From Hondaea fermentalgiana (lineage: Eukaryota > Sar > Bigyra > Thraustochytrida > Thraustochytriidae), in the NCBI GenBank assembly GCA_014084085.1, contig NPFB01000140.1, positions 1-54,556 on the forward strand: a DNA stretch of 54,556 nucleotides, given 5' to 3'. The position numbers and the translations under genes are program-made. Shown in pieces: positions 36,968-45,852 of this stretch. Within the stretch, counting starts at the first letter, position 1; each line of letters begins with the position of its first letter. A model generated the notes under the pieces. That model saw only the letters and a program-made list of their open reading frames with translations. It ran no database searches and was not told the DNA's origin.

Positions 36968-38950
36968 ATGCCCTCGGCGGCGGGACGTAGCAGCGACGAC
37001 GCGGCGACGCGGGCGTGCGAGGCTCTGGCTGGCGCGCAAGGCGGCAAAGCGACGGTGCTGAGTCAGCGAGATCTCCTCGCAGCTGTGAACCAGAACGAAA
37101 GTTTTCGTGCTGCGCTCAGGGAAGACCCTCGCTTGCAAGGCTTGCTCAAGCCGCGGACCTTTGGGGCGCTCTTTGCCGAAATCGAGGGGTACAGCAGGGC
37201 GCCAAAGGGAAACATTGATATGGAAGGCTTGGCGGCATTTCTTGACGCGCATATTCTCGATTCTTTTGACGCAGAAGCAGGAGAAGGCAAAGGCGAACGT
37301 GGTGAGGCCGACAACGACAACATCTCCAGGAACACTAGCATCTCTGGCAAATCTTCAACTTCAAAGGAAGTTGTCTCGAAAGCTTCGAAACAAGAAAGCA
37401 AAACACCGTGCTGCAATCCGAATCATAATCACAGTGCAACTTCCCACCACAACGAAAAAGCCCAGGTGAAGAGCAATATTACAGCGGAGGATAGCATTCC
37501 AGTGAAAAGCAGCCCTCCATCAAAGAGTGGCGCCAAGGCAAAGAGTAACGGCGCAGCGAGTACCACGAGCGCAAAGTCTCTTCGTTCACAAGTCTCCGCT
37601 GACAAATCAGCTCAAGACCGCAATACATTACCTTTTCCGACACCTTCCATGATGAAGAATGAGATTTCGCAAAAGGAATCCGCAGCTGCAGACGTGGAGG
37701 CCAGATCTCCAAACCGCACGGTGGTTGACCACGGACAGCAGACGACACCAATTCGCGGCTCTCGCGAATATGCCACGGATATTTCAATGTATGGGTCAAA
37801 GACTTCGCCATCGAGACGGGGTGCTTCAAATGATTTTGGCGACTCCGCCTCTGTGCGAGCAGCGGAGAAGGAACGGATCATGTCTCTCGCAAGAACAGAG
37901 TCAGAGGCGCGATTATTACAGCAAGTTGATGCTGGGCGCAGCATGCGTGAGGGCCTGACAAAGGATGACATGGCATATATTGATCATATTGAAAAGGAAC
38001 AACGCGAGCGCTCGGCTGCCGCGCGTCTCTTCATGGAAAGCTACGAAGGTGCAGCGCCAGATTGTCTTCGGTATGTTGACTGGGCGCATCGACACGGGCA
38101 TCTCGAGCAAGGGTCTGCTTCCCACAGCTTCTCGGGTGCTATGTGCAGCTGCAGTCATTGCGGTCATCACACAGCTTCCTCACCGGCATTTGTTCAAACG
38201 TCTTCGAGTTCCTCCAAAGTTGCCAAAACAAGCAGCGCTCTGAAGCCTGCTCCATCCGTTGTTGCTTCGAGAAATGCTCGCGGCGGGAGACAACTCGAGC
38301 GCCTTGGGGAACCCGAAGCGGGCTCGCACGTATGCCTTGTGAACCCTCACACGTGCGGCCGTCACGAGCATCAACATCAACACTGCTATGCGTGCAAATG
38401 CCAAAGGGGTTCACGTCTTTCAAGTAAAATGCCAACCACGGCGGGTTCTAAGCAAGCGCATTCTGTAGGTTCTGTGATGGTTGCGGACGCAGCAGGCCCA
38501 GAAGCAACAGCAGCTGCAGCAACAGCAACAGCGACTTTAGCTTTCGATGCAGCAGGCGGCAACGGTGCTCGGGCGTCTGTACATGATGGTCGGGCGGCTG
38601 GAACTGTTGCAGAAATTGCGCAGATGTGCCGCACCAATGCGTGCCAATGGCTGGATCAAGTGTTGACCGAAGGCACACACGCTACTGCGCAGCAACATCT
38701 AAGATTGGGTCGCATGCACGTTCAGGTGCTTGCACAGTGTGTTGGGGACCTACTTCGCGAGCTTGAAGTTGCCAAGGGTGCTGCTGCACGGGCTCGAGAA
38801 GAGTCGAGCAACCTCAAGAAGAAAAACTCGGCTGCAGAAGGTCAGCGGCGGGCTGAACTTGACGCGTTGCGTGCGAGCAACCAGCACATAAAGGCTGAGA
38901 CGCTTCAGATATTGCACCAGCTGCGCACAGCCGTGCGGCGTCAATCCTGA
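36968..38950 (+). CDS. Unknown 660-residue protein with EF-hand-like N-terminus, Cys/His cluster and C-terminal coiled coil
   Basis: The start ATG at 36968 opens an uninterrupted frame. I do not recognise the family. Residues about 30-95 are predicted globular and helical (SQRDLLAAVNQNESFRAAL, then LKPRTFGALFAEIEG and KGNIDMEGLAAFL), and could be a degenerate EF-hand-like pair without full calcium ligands. Residues about 100-380 are Ser/Lys-rich and probably disordered. Residues about 390-480 hold a Cys/His-rich stretch: CSCSHCGHH, then CLVNPHTCGRHEHQHQHCYACKCQ, which could bind metal. Residues about 560-655 are helical, and the last 60 (LRELEVAKGAAARAREE onward) form a likely coiled coil. 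It is head-to-head with the dynein gene and might be a flagellar or basal-body protein; that is inference from position only. The coding composition resembles its neighbours. Confidence 0.72.
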   Translation: MPSAAGRSSDDAATRACEALAGAQGGKATVLSQRDLLAAVNQNESFRAALREDPRLQGLLKPRTFGALFAEIEGYSRAPKGNIDMEGLAAFLDAHILDSFDAEAGEGKGERGEADNDNISRNTSISGKSSTSKEVVSKASKQESKTPCCNPNHNHSATSHHNEKAQVKSNITAEDSIPVKSSPPSKSGAKAKSNGAASTTSAKSLRSQVSADKSAQDRNTLPFPTPSMMKNEISQKESAAADVEARSPNRTVVDHGQQTTPIRGSREYATDISMYGSKTSPSRRGASNDFGDSASVRAAEKERIMSLARTESEARLLQQVDAGRSMREGLTKDDMAYIDHIEKEQRERSAAARLFMESYEGAAPDCLRYVDWAHRHGHLEQGSASHSFSGAMCSCSHCGHHTASSPAFVQTSSSSSKVAKTSSALKPAPSVVASRNARGGRQLERLGEPEAGSHVCLVNPHTCGRHEHQHQHCYACKCQRGSRLSSKMPTTAGSKQAHSVGSVMVADAAGPEATAAAATATATLAFDAAGGNGARASVHDGRAAGTVAEIAQMCRTNACQWLDQVLTEGTHATAQQHLRLGRMHVQVLAQCVGDLLRELEVAKGAAARAREESSNLKKKNSAAEGQRRAELDALRASNQHIKAETLQILHQLRTAVRRQS

Positions 38951-39579
38951 GGGCTATAAAGACCATCTTACTGTAGCATACATTCATAAATAAAAAGAAG
39001 AAAAAGCAAAAAAGCATGCTCGTGGGACGAAAAGGGGAGAGAAAGAAGTTTATCCGATTTACCCGAAAAGGATCCGTTGCGTTGAGAATTCCTCCGAGGT
39101 CGCCCTGACATGGATCGACCAATCACAAGTTGAGCAACCAAGTCTCGACCTATTGCTGCCATAGCGTAACCAACAGTGATCGAGTATAGGGTGCCAAAGG
39201 TCGTGCTTGCTTTGAACCTCCAGTGCGCACACGTGACATTCCTGTCCGCAGGAAGGGTTCCCGTTGAACGGCAGCATCTTTTATATGGCAGAACTCTTGC
39301 GAGGTCTGGCTTGGCCTCGCCTGGCCCCGCACGGCCTCGCTTAGCGCCGCTGACCGAGGTTGTTTGGCGCCGCGCAGCCTTGCGTGCGCCGCTGCGCCAC
39401 ATTCTTGGCAGTAGTTCAACACCTGCGGCTCACGTTGTCACGTGACGACTGAGATCGAAACGAAAAGAGACAAGCAAGAGTAGTGCTCTGCTTTGCGAGG
39501 AGAAGAAGAAGAAGAAGGAGAAGACCGTCGTCGCGCCTTCGGACGAACACACATAAAAAAGGTAGAACGCAGGAAGACA
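38951..39579. other. Intergenic region between the 660-aa and EF-hand genes
   Basis: It holds the 3' flank of one gene and the 5' flank of the next. An AT-rich TTTTATATGG occurs at 39279-39288, about 290 bp before the next ATG. No gene is seen. GGCCTCGC-like pentamer drift occurs at about 39305-39350. Confidence 0.5.
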
Positions 39580-40798
39580 ATGGGCAATAAAATCCCTGTC
39601 CCCGATGATCGTCTGCAAAAGACGATCGATATGCTCAAGTTGAGCAAGAAAGAAATTAACAAGTTCTGGCGCATTTTCCAAAAGTATGACCGTGACCATG
39701 GCGGCACGATCGACGTCGAGGAGTTTTACAGGCTCATTGAAGAGGAGAGGACTGTCTTTGGCGATAGCTTATTTGAGCTTGTTGGTACGTTTTTTTTTTT
39801 TTTTTGCATTGATTCGCGAGAGCATAAGAATGATATGCGGAGCGTGAACTGTAAAACGAACGCGCGCGGCATGAAAGAGCACGATGGACTGACGCTGAAA
39901 TGTTGACAATGAAGATATTGACTGCTCGGGGACGTTGGACTTTTCCGAGTTTGTGCAAACGATTGCGACCTACGCCTTGTTCGCTCGTGTGGACATTTTA
40001 AAGTTCTGCTTTTTTGTGTTTGACAAGGACAAAAATGGGTACATTGACTCTGACGAGCTTCACGCGCTGGTGGAGATGCTGCATGGGAACAATCCAACAA
40101 GTAACTGTCGAACTGCACTCGCAAACTTTGACACCAATTCTGATGGAAAGATCGATTTCGAGGAGTTCCAAGCGATGAACGTGCGGTTCCCTCAATTATT
40201 GCATCCTGCATTTCGTATGCAGCAAAACATGATGATCAACACGCTTGGCGAGCAATGGTGGAACGGTAAAAAGCTGATGCTACAGGAGGAGCGCAATGCC
40301 GATAATGCACTCGAGGAGCGCCTTCGACTTAAGGAGCTGCAGCGACAACATCGAAATCAGCAACGGCAAGTGCGCCACAAGATGGGCTTCTTTGGGTATT
40401 ATTTTTGCTTTTTCAAGCGTGGAAAGGTCTTGGCACAAATCGCCGCCGAGGAGGCCATTCGAGCCGAAAAACGGGAGAAGAAGCGCCAGCAAAAAGAAAA
40501 ACAAAAACTGCAGCAGAAGAACCGCAAAGATTTGGAAAATCTTTTCAAGGATGATCTCAACGCGGATGATGCCAACGCCGAGAAGCAAGCTCGAAAGGAA
40601 GAAAAGCACAAGAAGAAGAAGAAGAAAAAGCACGGCGAAGCGGCTCTGAAGGAAAAGAAGGAGGTCTTACGAGAGCGAAGACAGAAGCGCGAAGGCGAAA
40701 AGTACAAGGCAGCTGGGAACGGCAAGTCGAAGGAGGACAGAGAAGAGCGAAGAAACCGTCGCAAAGAGAGAAACGAAGAACATGATGATGACTTATAG
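39580..40798 (+). CDS. Four-EF-hand calcium-binding protein with N-myristoylation signal and charged tail, two exons
   Basis: Exons 39580-39784 and 39915-40798 join to 362 residues. The join creates GAT and completes EF loop 2 exactly (LFELVDIDCSGTLDFSEF), strong support for the splice. EF loops start at Asp37 (DRDHGGTIDVEE), Asp69 (DIDCSGTLDFSE), Asp105 (DKDKNGYIDSDE) and Asp141 (DTNSDGKIDFEE). Loop 1 has Gly at the fifth position and may bind weakly; loops 2-4 have the usual ligands. MGNKIPVP at the N-terminus is a good N-myristoylation context, so membrane anchoring is likely. Residues about 160-225 contain a conserved-looking FPQLLHPAFRMQQN segment. From about 225 the chain is a Lys/Glu/Arg-rich helix with a run KKKKKKHGE. 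Calcium sensing is inferred from the family; the partner is unknown. Confidence 0.9.
39785..39914 (+). other. Intron of the EF-hand gene
   Basis: The donor is GTACGT at 39785 and the acceptor AG ends at 39914; length is 130 bp. A poly-T run lies immediately after the donor rather than before the acceptor. Confidence 0.88.
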
Positions 40799-41345
40799 AT
40801 CGCAGGAAGCCCGGTGGCTTTGCTTGTTCGAGGGTGCGGGCGCGCAATGTAAGATAAAATGCACTATACCTGTTCTTGTGCGCTGTTTCCTCTTGCTGTT
40901 TCAAGTTTTGATGGTGATTATGGCTTTATTGAAAAAAAAAGAAAGCCATCCGCGGGCGCCTAGAGGTAACGAATGATGCGTGCATGATTGCTTTCATGTT
41001 GCGCAGCAAGAGTGGAAAGAAAGAGATGTAAGGGAAAAGGAAATGGGAAGTAGACCTGGGTCGGTTTTCCAAGGGATCACGCCGTCTCCTTGGTATGATT
41101 GAGACGGTGTGCATGTGTGGTTTTAGAAACTGATTCGCATTACAGTAAGCCTTGTAGAGAGAGGCGCATGGTGGTCATATTGCACGTGAGTCATGCACGA
41201 GGCGTCTTCCCACTCGACCCATTTGCTTTTTCGTAAAAAGAATTTTTGTTGAAGTGCGTGTGGCCGTGTTGAGGAAAGACTTGGCGTCACAGGTTTCCCA
41301 TTTGTGGATCGAGATCATAGACAATCAGAGAGAGTAAGAGAAGAA

Positions 41346-41368
41346 AGAGAGAGAGAGAGAGAGAGAGA
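41346..41368. repeat. (GA)n dinucleotide array
   Basis: About eleven GA units, followed by AGAAAGG-type purine-rich drift. Confidence 0.9.
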
Positions 41369-41583
41369 AATGGTAGGAAAGGAAGAAAGGAAGAAAGGGA
41401 GAAAGGGAGAAAGAAGGTGCCGTCTGGCACGAGAGGGTTCGGAACGAGAATATTGCTACACAGGCGGCAGGAGGCTATATAAAAAACATAGCAGCCGGCT
41501 GCACTGCGCGAATATACTCGGCAGGCTGGGGTAAGAATTCGAAGTCAAGCGTAGATAGAGCCGAAACGTACAAAAGCTGAACC

Positions 41584-41617
41584 CTCGCCTCGCCTCGCCT
41601 CGCCTTGCCTTGCCTCG
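41584..41617. repeat. (GCCTC/GCCTT)n pentanucleotide array in the ARL1 3' flank
   Basis: GCCTC units change to GCCTT units while the 5-bp period holds. GCCTC is the reverse complement of the GAGGC unit upstream of SLC12. Confidence 0.88.
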
Positions 41618-41669
41618 GCTAGATTGAGCCAGACAAGGACCTCCATTCCTCCTTGGTCTCTCGTGCTGA

Positions 41670-42221
41670 TTACGCCTGGCCGCCCTTGATGCAAGTGACG
41701 AGCCAATCAAAGCCCTCGAATAGACCACGACCCTTGGTGGCAGAAGTCTCCTGAATGGACCACTGGCGGTTCTTGATGGTGGTAAGGCCCAGGTGCTCAG
41801 AGACACCTGCAGCCGGAAGCGCGCCCTTCATGTCCTGCTTGTTGGCAAACACGAGCAAGATCGCGTCCTTGAGCTCCTCTTCTTCTAGCATACTCATGAG
41901 CTCCTGGCGTGCAATCGAAAGCCGCTCCGTGTCTGCGGAGTCAACTACAAAGATGATGGCGTCGGTGTTCGGGTAATAGCAGCGCCAGTAAGGGCGGATG
42001 CTGGTCTGGCCGCCGAGATCCCAGACCTGGAACTTGATGTTTTTGTACTGTAGGGTCTCCATGTTGAAGCCGATCGTTGGCACTGTTTGACCGATGGGTT
42101 CATCGACCTGCAGACGATAGAGAATGGTTGTCTTGCCAGCATTATCGAGGCCAAGGATAAGGATGCGTACCTCTTTGCTTCCAAAGAGGGTGGAGAACAT
42201 GCGCGAAAAGATGAGACCCAT
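41670..42221 (-). CDS. ARL1: ARL1, ARF-like small GTPase
   Basis: The start MGLIFSRMF (ATG at 42221) gives 183 residues, the usual ARF/ARL1 length; the frame extends 26 codons upstream, but Gly2 must follow the initiator for myristoylation. Nucleotide-binding motifs are the P-loop GLDNAGKT (24-31), switch [15 protein letters not shown] with Gln72, NKQD (127-130) and [22 protein letters not shown] is the ARL1-type signature and differs from canonical ARF1. Known ARL1 sits on the trans-Golgi and recruits GRIP-domain golgins; amphipathic N-terminal residues and myristate anchor it. It has no intron and is head-to-head with the coiled-coil gene across the second gap. Confidence 0.95.
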   Translation of the reverse strand: MGLIFSRMFSTLFGSKEVRILILGLDNAGKTTILYRLQVDEPIGQTVPTIGFNMETLQYKNIKFQVWDLGGQTSIRPYWRCYYPNTDAIIFVVDSADTERLSIARQELMSMLEEEELKDAILLVFANKQDMKGALPAAGVSEHLGLTTIKNRQWSIQETSATKGRGLFEGFDWLVTCIKGGQA

Positions 42222-42333
42222 GATGTGTTTCTGTCGTCTCTTCTTTGGCTTCCTTTCTTGCCTCTCACTTACGCGATACTGCTCCTCGGCGTCGTGCAAT
42301 CAGCTCTTCTGGGTCGAAGGAGACGCTTTGCGG

Positions 42334-42340
42334 ATATATA
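42334..42340 (-). promoter_or_regulatory. TATA-like element of ARL1
   Basis: TATATAT on the minus strand lies 119 bp upstream of the ARL1 ATG. Confidence 0.5.
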
Positions 42341-42564
42341 TGTGTGTGAGTGTGCGCGCGCGCGCGCTCCAGCTTCTGTCCGCTGCCTCGTTCCAGCAGC
42401 CGCCGGCACGCCAAGAGCTACCCGGCGCAAGAGTGCAGTCGGCTGGCTCGCTGGCGGTTCGCGTCGCGTCTGCGAGCGCGTCCGCCGGCCAGCGCGCGAG
42501 CGCCGCCCCGCCAGGTAGGTAGGTCGCGTACGTGCGTCCTCGCGAGCCGATTCGGATCGCCTTC

Positions 42565-42664
42565 NNNNNNNNNNNNNNNNNNNNNNNNNNNNNNNNNNNN
42601 NNNNNNNNNNNNNNNNNNNNNNNNNNNNNNNNNNNNNNNNNNNNNNNNNNNNNNNNNNNNNNNN
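42565..42664. other. Assembly gap, 100 N
   Basis: Exactly 100 N; the right edge abuts a (GAAA)n array, which probably caused the break. Confidence 0.97.
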
Positions 42665-42667
42665 GAA

Positions 42668-42715
<48 letters not shown>

Positions 42716-42717
42716 AA
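42665..42717. repeat. (GAAA)n tetranucleotide array at the gap edge
   Basis: About thirteen GAAA units follow the N run. The true array may extend into the gap. Confidence 0.92.
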
Positions 42718-43297
42718 AGAGAGACTGTTCCTTCCTCGCGCAGAGGAGGAACGAAAGCGGCCGGTTAGGTTCCGGTTAGGGTCCGAGACAGACGAGACTC
42801 CGGCGCCGGTTCGCGCCGGCCTCGCGGGGCCCCGCCAACGGACACCTGGCGCGGGTCTGCTCTTCTTGCGCGGCGGCGCGAGGCCCGCCCGCGCGGCGCG
42901 CGAGGGCAGCAGAGGCGCGTCGGTCGGCCGGCGGCGGAGACGGCCTGCGCCGGCGCGAGCAGCTCCGCGTCGCGGCGCAGGTGCTTGTCTGTCTCTCTGG
43001 CTGGCTGGCTGGCTGGCTGTCGTGTTGGACGTCTCGGTCCGCGCGGCGAGCGGGCCCGAGAGCGCTCTTGCTGGGGCCGCACGCGCGAAAGCAGACGTTG
43101 GGAGGTCGGCGGGCACGCAGCTTCTAGGCACGCAGCTTGCAGGCGGGCAGCGACGCAGGCAGGCGGACGACGGGGAGCGCGGCTGGCGCAACGCGACTGC
43201 TGGCCTGCGCTGCTGCTGAGCGTGCACCGCCGAGTCTCGAGCAAAGTCGAGACTTGCTCGCCAATCAACGAGAACGACAAGAACAACAAGGAGAAAG

Positions 43298-45607
43298 ATG
43301 AGCGGGGCCTTGCCCGGCATCATGAACTTTCGAGGCCCGCTCGAGGTGCGCAGCAAGGAGCAAAAGGCCAAAGTGACAACGCTCGAGGGCCAACTTCGCC
43401 AAGCAAATCAGCAGGGCGAGAAACGTGGCAAGGATATACGACGACTCAAAGAGAAACTCCGCACGCAAGATGCCGAGCTGCAGCAGGTGAGAGACGAAGC
43501 CGAGGCCCGTGTCCAGGAAGTCGAAGCCGAGCTCGCTCGGGTCCGCGAGCAGCTTGAAGGTGAGCTTAAAGACGCCACTGCCGCTGCTGCTGCCAACCAG
43601 CAGGGCAAACACACTGCTGAAGAAAAGAAGCGAAACGCGGTTCGGGCAATGAAGCGAGAGAAGGAGCTCCGCGAACAGGCCGAAGCTGCTCTGATGCTGG
43701 AGCGCAAGCGGATCGACAAACTCGAGCACCACAGCGTACGCGTGCAGAAAGTGAAAAAGCAAGGAGAAACAGCGCTTCGCGAGGCGCACCTGGCCACGGA
43801 AGCTGCGGAAAATCGCTCGCGTGGTCTTGAAGAGGAGTGTGACCGTCTCCGCGCGGACCTTGAATCTGCCCAAGCTGACCACGCCGCTCTCGTCGATGAG
43901 CTACGTGCGCAAGTACGCGAAGTGTCTGCGAGAGAGGACGAAGCGCTTGAGCGTGTGAAGACGCTGGAGCGCGATGCGCTGACTGCCAAACAGAATCTCG
44001 AGGACGCGCGACAAACGGCGGACTCTGCCAAGCGAGTCCAACACGCCGCCGAAGAGCGTGCCAGTGTAGCAAAGAACCGCATTGGAAAGCTCGAGGCTGA
44101 ACTCGCGCAAGTCACGGAGCGCCTCACTCGAACGTCAAGTGAGCTCGAGGACTTGAAAAAGCAAAATGACGAGCGGGAAGAAGAGGCTAAGAACGCCGAA
44201 GGACTCCCAACCGAACTGACGGTGCCAGAGAGTGAAGGGGATTTGCTTGCTCGTATCCGGACAGCTCTCGAGCAGCGAAACATCAGTCTCGACTTTTTGC
44301 TCAAATCAGCATCCGAGACACCAGCTTCCCATACACCATTGAAGACGCCTGAAAGTTTGGGGCTCCCGCGCAAAGCTCGCAAGTCCGTGATAGGCGCCTC
44401 GCTTCGATCACCCAAGGTCGTGAGCGCCGTGACAAAGTCAAAGGTAGCAAAAAGGGAGCAGTCTACTCGCCGGCTCTCGTCCACGAACAACAAGCTTGCT
44501 GCCAAGCGCGCTGCGCGTACCGTGGGTGGTCCGAGCGCAGCCGTCGGATCGAAGAAAACATCTGCTGTAAGTGAGGCTTCTGATCCGGCCGTGAACAAGA
44601 AGACAAAAGTTGCGGAAGCGAAGAAAGCTAGAGCTGCGGAATCGTCGGTATCCGTGCCAAGGGAGACCAAGGCGACTCCCGGTGCGAACTCTGGTACGGA
44701 AGCGCGAGACGACAATGGACCGGCTACCGAAGAACCAAGCGAGCAAAAGCAAGAGCCCGTCATGCAGAGAAATATGGAAGAGAAACGCTCCGCCTCGCCG
44801 AACCAGCGCGAGAGCGAAGTGGAGACGGAAACGCGACATGCGGATGTGAAGCAGAGTTCTCGTCCAAAGAGCGCAACAGGTCCTGCCCGAGGTCTTAAAC
44901 TTCGTCCACGGTCCAAAACGAGAGTGCATCCTGCTTCGAGCGAGGCCGATTCGAAAGCGAGTGTGACGAAGACGAATAAGAATGAAATGAAAGCAGGTAG
45001 CAAGTCGGGAAATAAGGAAGAACGGCCACGCGAGGCTGCAGATGTGGGTAAAGGAGCTGGGGCGAGTGCTGCTGGACATTTTGCATCGGGATCCTCCTCG
45101 ACACCATCTCTGCGCAAGTCAAATGCAGGGGGGGGCTCAGGAAGCGGAGCAATGACAGCGACAACGACGGAAGCACCAGCTTCGTCAGCTGGTATTCCTT
45201 CCAAGGGATCCTCAAATATTGGGTCTGAAGAGTCGGCACGACGCGCGGAGAAGCAACGCAAGATGCAGCAACAACGTCGCGAGGAGCGTGAGCAGCTGCA
45301 GAAACAGTACCAGCAACAAAAGAAGCTCCAGCAGCAGCAACAGCAAGAGCGTGTAAGGCGCGCTCGGAGCAAGAGCATCGAGAAAGCACAACGAAACGCA
45401 GTCATGGCAATTGAGGAAACGGAACAGCCATCGAAACTAGAGATTGGAGCCAATCTCTTTGACATTGCTCCTCAGCCTTCACACGATAGCCCTCCACGAG
45501 GTGAGCTGGAAGGCGATTTTGACTCTCTTCTGTATCCTCGACCTGACAAGGGTTGGAAGCGAAGTGGGTCCAATATTGCCACACAGCGCGAAGAGCTCCA
45601 TCTATGA
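43298..45607 (+). CDS. Long coiled-coil protein with basic disordered tail, function unknown
   Basis: The start ATG at 43298 gives 769 residues in one exon; a second in-frame ATG lies 24 bp later. Residues about 15-310 are an almost continuous heptad-rich coiled coil (LEGQLRQANQQGEKRGKDI through LEDLKKQNDEREEE). Residues about 320-640 are Ser/Lys/Ala/Thr-rich, basic and probably disordered. Residues about 650-695 are a Gln/Arg-rich helix (QQQRREEREQLQKQYQQQKK). The last 50 are acidic with a short motif ending FDSLLYPRPDKGWKR. This layout is seen in many cytoskeleton, Golgi and centrosome proteins, and no family can be named from it. The C-terminal motif is the best candidate for a conserved feature. 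The gene is tail-to-tail with the MIT-like gene, 245 bp apart. Confidence 0.78.
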   Translation: MSGALPGIMNFRGPLEVRSKEQKAKVTTLEGQLRQANQQGEKRGKDIRRLKEKLRTQDAELQQVRDEAEARVQEVEAELARVREQLEGELKDATAAAAANQQGKHTAEEKKRNAVRAMKREKELREQAEAALMLERKRIDKLEHHSVRVQKVKKQGETALREAHLATEAAENRSRGLEEECDRLRADLESAQADHAALVDELRAQVREVSAREDEALERVKTLERDALTAKQNLEDARQTADSAKRVQHAAEERASVAKNRIGKLEAELAQVTERLTRTSSELEDLKKQNDEREEEAKNAEGLPTELTVPESEGDLLARIRTALEQRNISLDFLLKSASETPASHTPLKTPESLGLPRKARKSVIGASLRSPKVVSAVTKSKVAKREQSTRRLSSTNNKLAAKRAARTVGGPSAAVGSKKTSAVSEASDPAVNKKTKVAEAKKARAAESSVSVPRETKATPGANSGTEARDDNGPATEEPSEQKQEPVMQRNMEEKRSASPNQRESEVETETRHADVKQSSRPKSATGPARGLKLRPRSKTRVHPASSEADSKASVTKTNKNEMKAGSKSGNKEERPREAADVGKGAGASAAGHFASGSSSTPSLRKSNAGGGSGSGAMTATTTEAPASSAGIPSKGSSNIGSEESARRAEKQRKMQQQRREEREQLQKQYQQQKKLQQQQQQERVRRARSKSIEKAQRNAVMAIEETEQPSKLEIGANLFDIAPQPSHDSPPRGELEGDFDSLLYPRPDKGWKRSGSNIATQREELHL

Positions 45608-45733
45608 GCGTATTTTCGGTTCTTTGAAGAGAGAAAGAAATAGAATGCGGAAGATGGATTTGGGTGTTTGAGAGACTCAGTTTTAGTAAGCGTCATAGTT
45701 AATGTTGTCGGTCCTCTTTTACAAATTTGCCCG

Positions 45734-45779
45734 GAGGAAGGGAGGAACGGAGGAAGGAACGGAGGGAGGGAGGGATCGG
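45734..45779. repeat. GGAGGAAGG/GGAGG purine-rich repeats
   Basis: Degenerate G/A-rich units lie in the short interval between the coiled-coil and MIT-like stop codons. Confidence 0.75.
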
Positions 45780-45852
45780 AGTATGAGCGAGTCAGTCAGT
45801 GAGCCCGCGAGCTTGCTCTTGTTCCCGTTGATGCTGAAGACTTTACTCTTCT

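Larger units (their letters stand above)
40799..41669. other. Tail-to-tail intergenic region between the EF-hand gene and ARL1
   Basis: No gene is seen. A (GA)n array lies at 41346-41368 and drifting GCCTC pentamers at 41584-41617, close to the ARL1 stop codon. The interval is longer than the other four tail-to-tail gaps (182-271 bp). Confidence 0.55.
42222..43297. promoter_or_regulatory. Shared upstream region of ARL1 and the coiled-coil gene, interrupted by a gap
   Basis: The start codons are about 1.08 kb apart, including 100 N. The ARL1 side holds a TATA-like element and a (GC)n run (about 42355-42366). The other side has a (GAAA)n array at the gap edge, then GC-rich sequence with a short GGCT run (about 43000-43018). 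No gene is supported. Confidence 0.5.

Noticed and set aside
43408..45465. A 685-codon frame antisense to the coiled-coil gene
   Set aside because: It is a shadow of GC-rich sense codons (Ser/Arg/Cys-rich translation); the sense frame has clear heptads.
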